From Channallabes apus (Eukaryota > Chordata > Actinopteri > Siluriformes > Clariidae), in NCBI GenBank assembly GCA_030522415.1, contig CM060127.1:2853114-2917113 (forward strand): a stretch of 64,000 bases of DNA, read 5' to 3'. A model generated the notes under the pieces. That model was not told where the DNA came from and did not search any database. It worked only from the letters and a program-made list of their open reading frames with translations. Shown here one piece after another: positions 63,996 to 64,000 of the stretch; the first letter of the stretch is position 1, and each line of letters starts with the position of its first letter. Both the position numbers and the translations under genes were made by a program.

Positions 63996-64000
63996 TGAAT

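Overview
This window is nuclear DNA from a ray-finned fish. The evidence is intron-rich vertebrate genes with canonical GT-AG exons, dense (CA)n microsatellites, several Tc1 transposon families, hAT-type elements and tRNA-derived SINEs of teleost type. The mix of Tc1 and SINE families fits an otophysan, possibly a catfish, but the sequence does not prove the order or species.

Three protein-coding genes can be supported. (1) dock6 lies on the minus strand: 14 coding exons between 26093 and 4773 encode the first ~548 residues (start codon to the edge of the DHR-1/C2 domain), and the rest lies beyond the left edge. (2) A three-exon angptl8-like gene (193 aa, secreted, coiled coil, no fibrinogen domain) lies on the plus strand at 1835-3215, inside the dock6 intron that follows exon 14. 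Human ANGPTL8 is nested in DOCK6 in the same antisense arrangement. (3) elavl3 (HuC) lies on the plus strand: exons 1-4 at 55236-63930 encode RRM1 and the start of RRM2, and the gene runs off the right edge. DOCK6, ANGPTL8 and ELAVL3 are neighbours on human 19p13.2, so the window is a compact piece of conserved synteny.

Layout: 1-1.5 kb SINE debris; 1.6-3.4 kb angptl8; 4.8-26.1 kb dock6. The dock6 introns hold two Tc1 elements with intact transposase ORFs (10.3-11.9 and 13.2-14.8 kb), a Tc1 whose transposase segment has expanded into a 26-bp minisatellite and which also carries a hAT-like insertion (19.3-21.5 kb), and a 1.8-kb, 22-bp tandem array (23.7-25.6 kb). From 26.1 to 54.6 kb I find no host gene: the region holds a degenerate tandem array (26.5-27.8 kb), fragments of several Tc1 families, two RTE-type LINE remnants, MITE-like repeats, microsatellites and a few stretches that look like possible regulatory sequence. 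From 54.6 kb onward come the elavl3 promoter, 5' UTR and first exons.

The most notable observations are: a non-mammalian ANGPTL8-like gene with a candidate metabolic promoter; five dock6 exons whose 3' splice sites abut (UG)n tracts; a GC-AG dock6 intron; and a minisatellite seeded from a transposase codon block. No new multi-gene system was found. Gene names rest on recognition of protein sequence from memory, not on searches.
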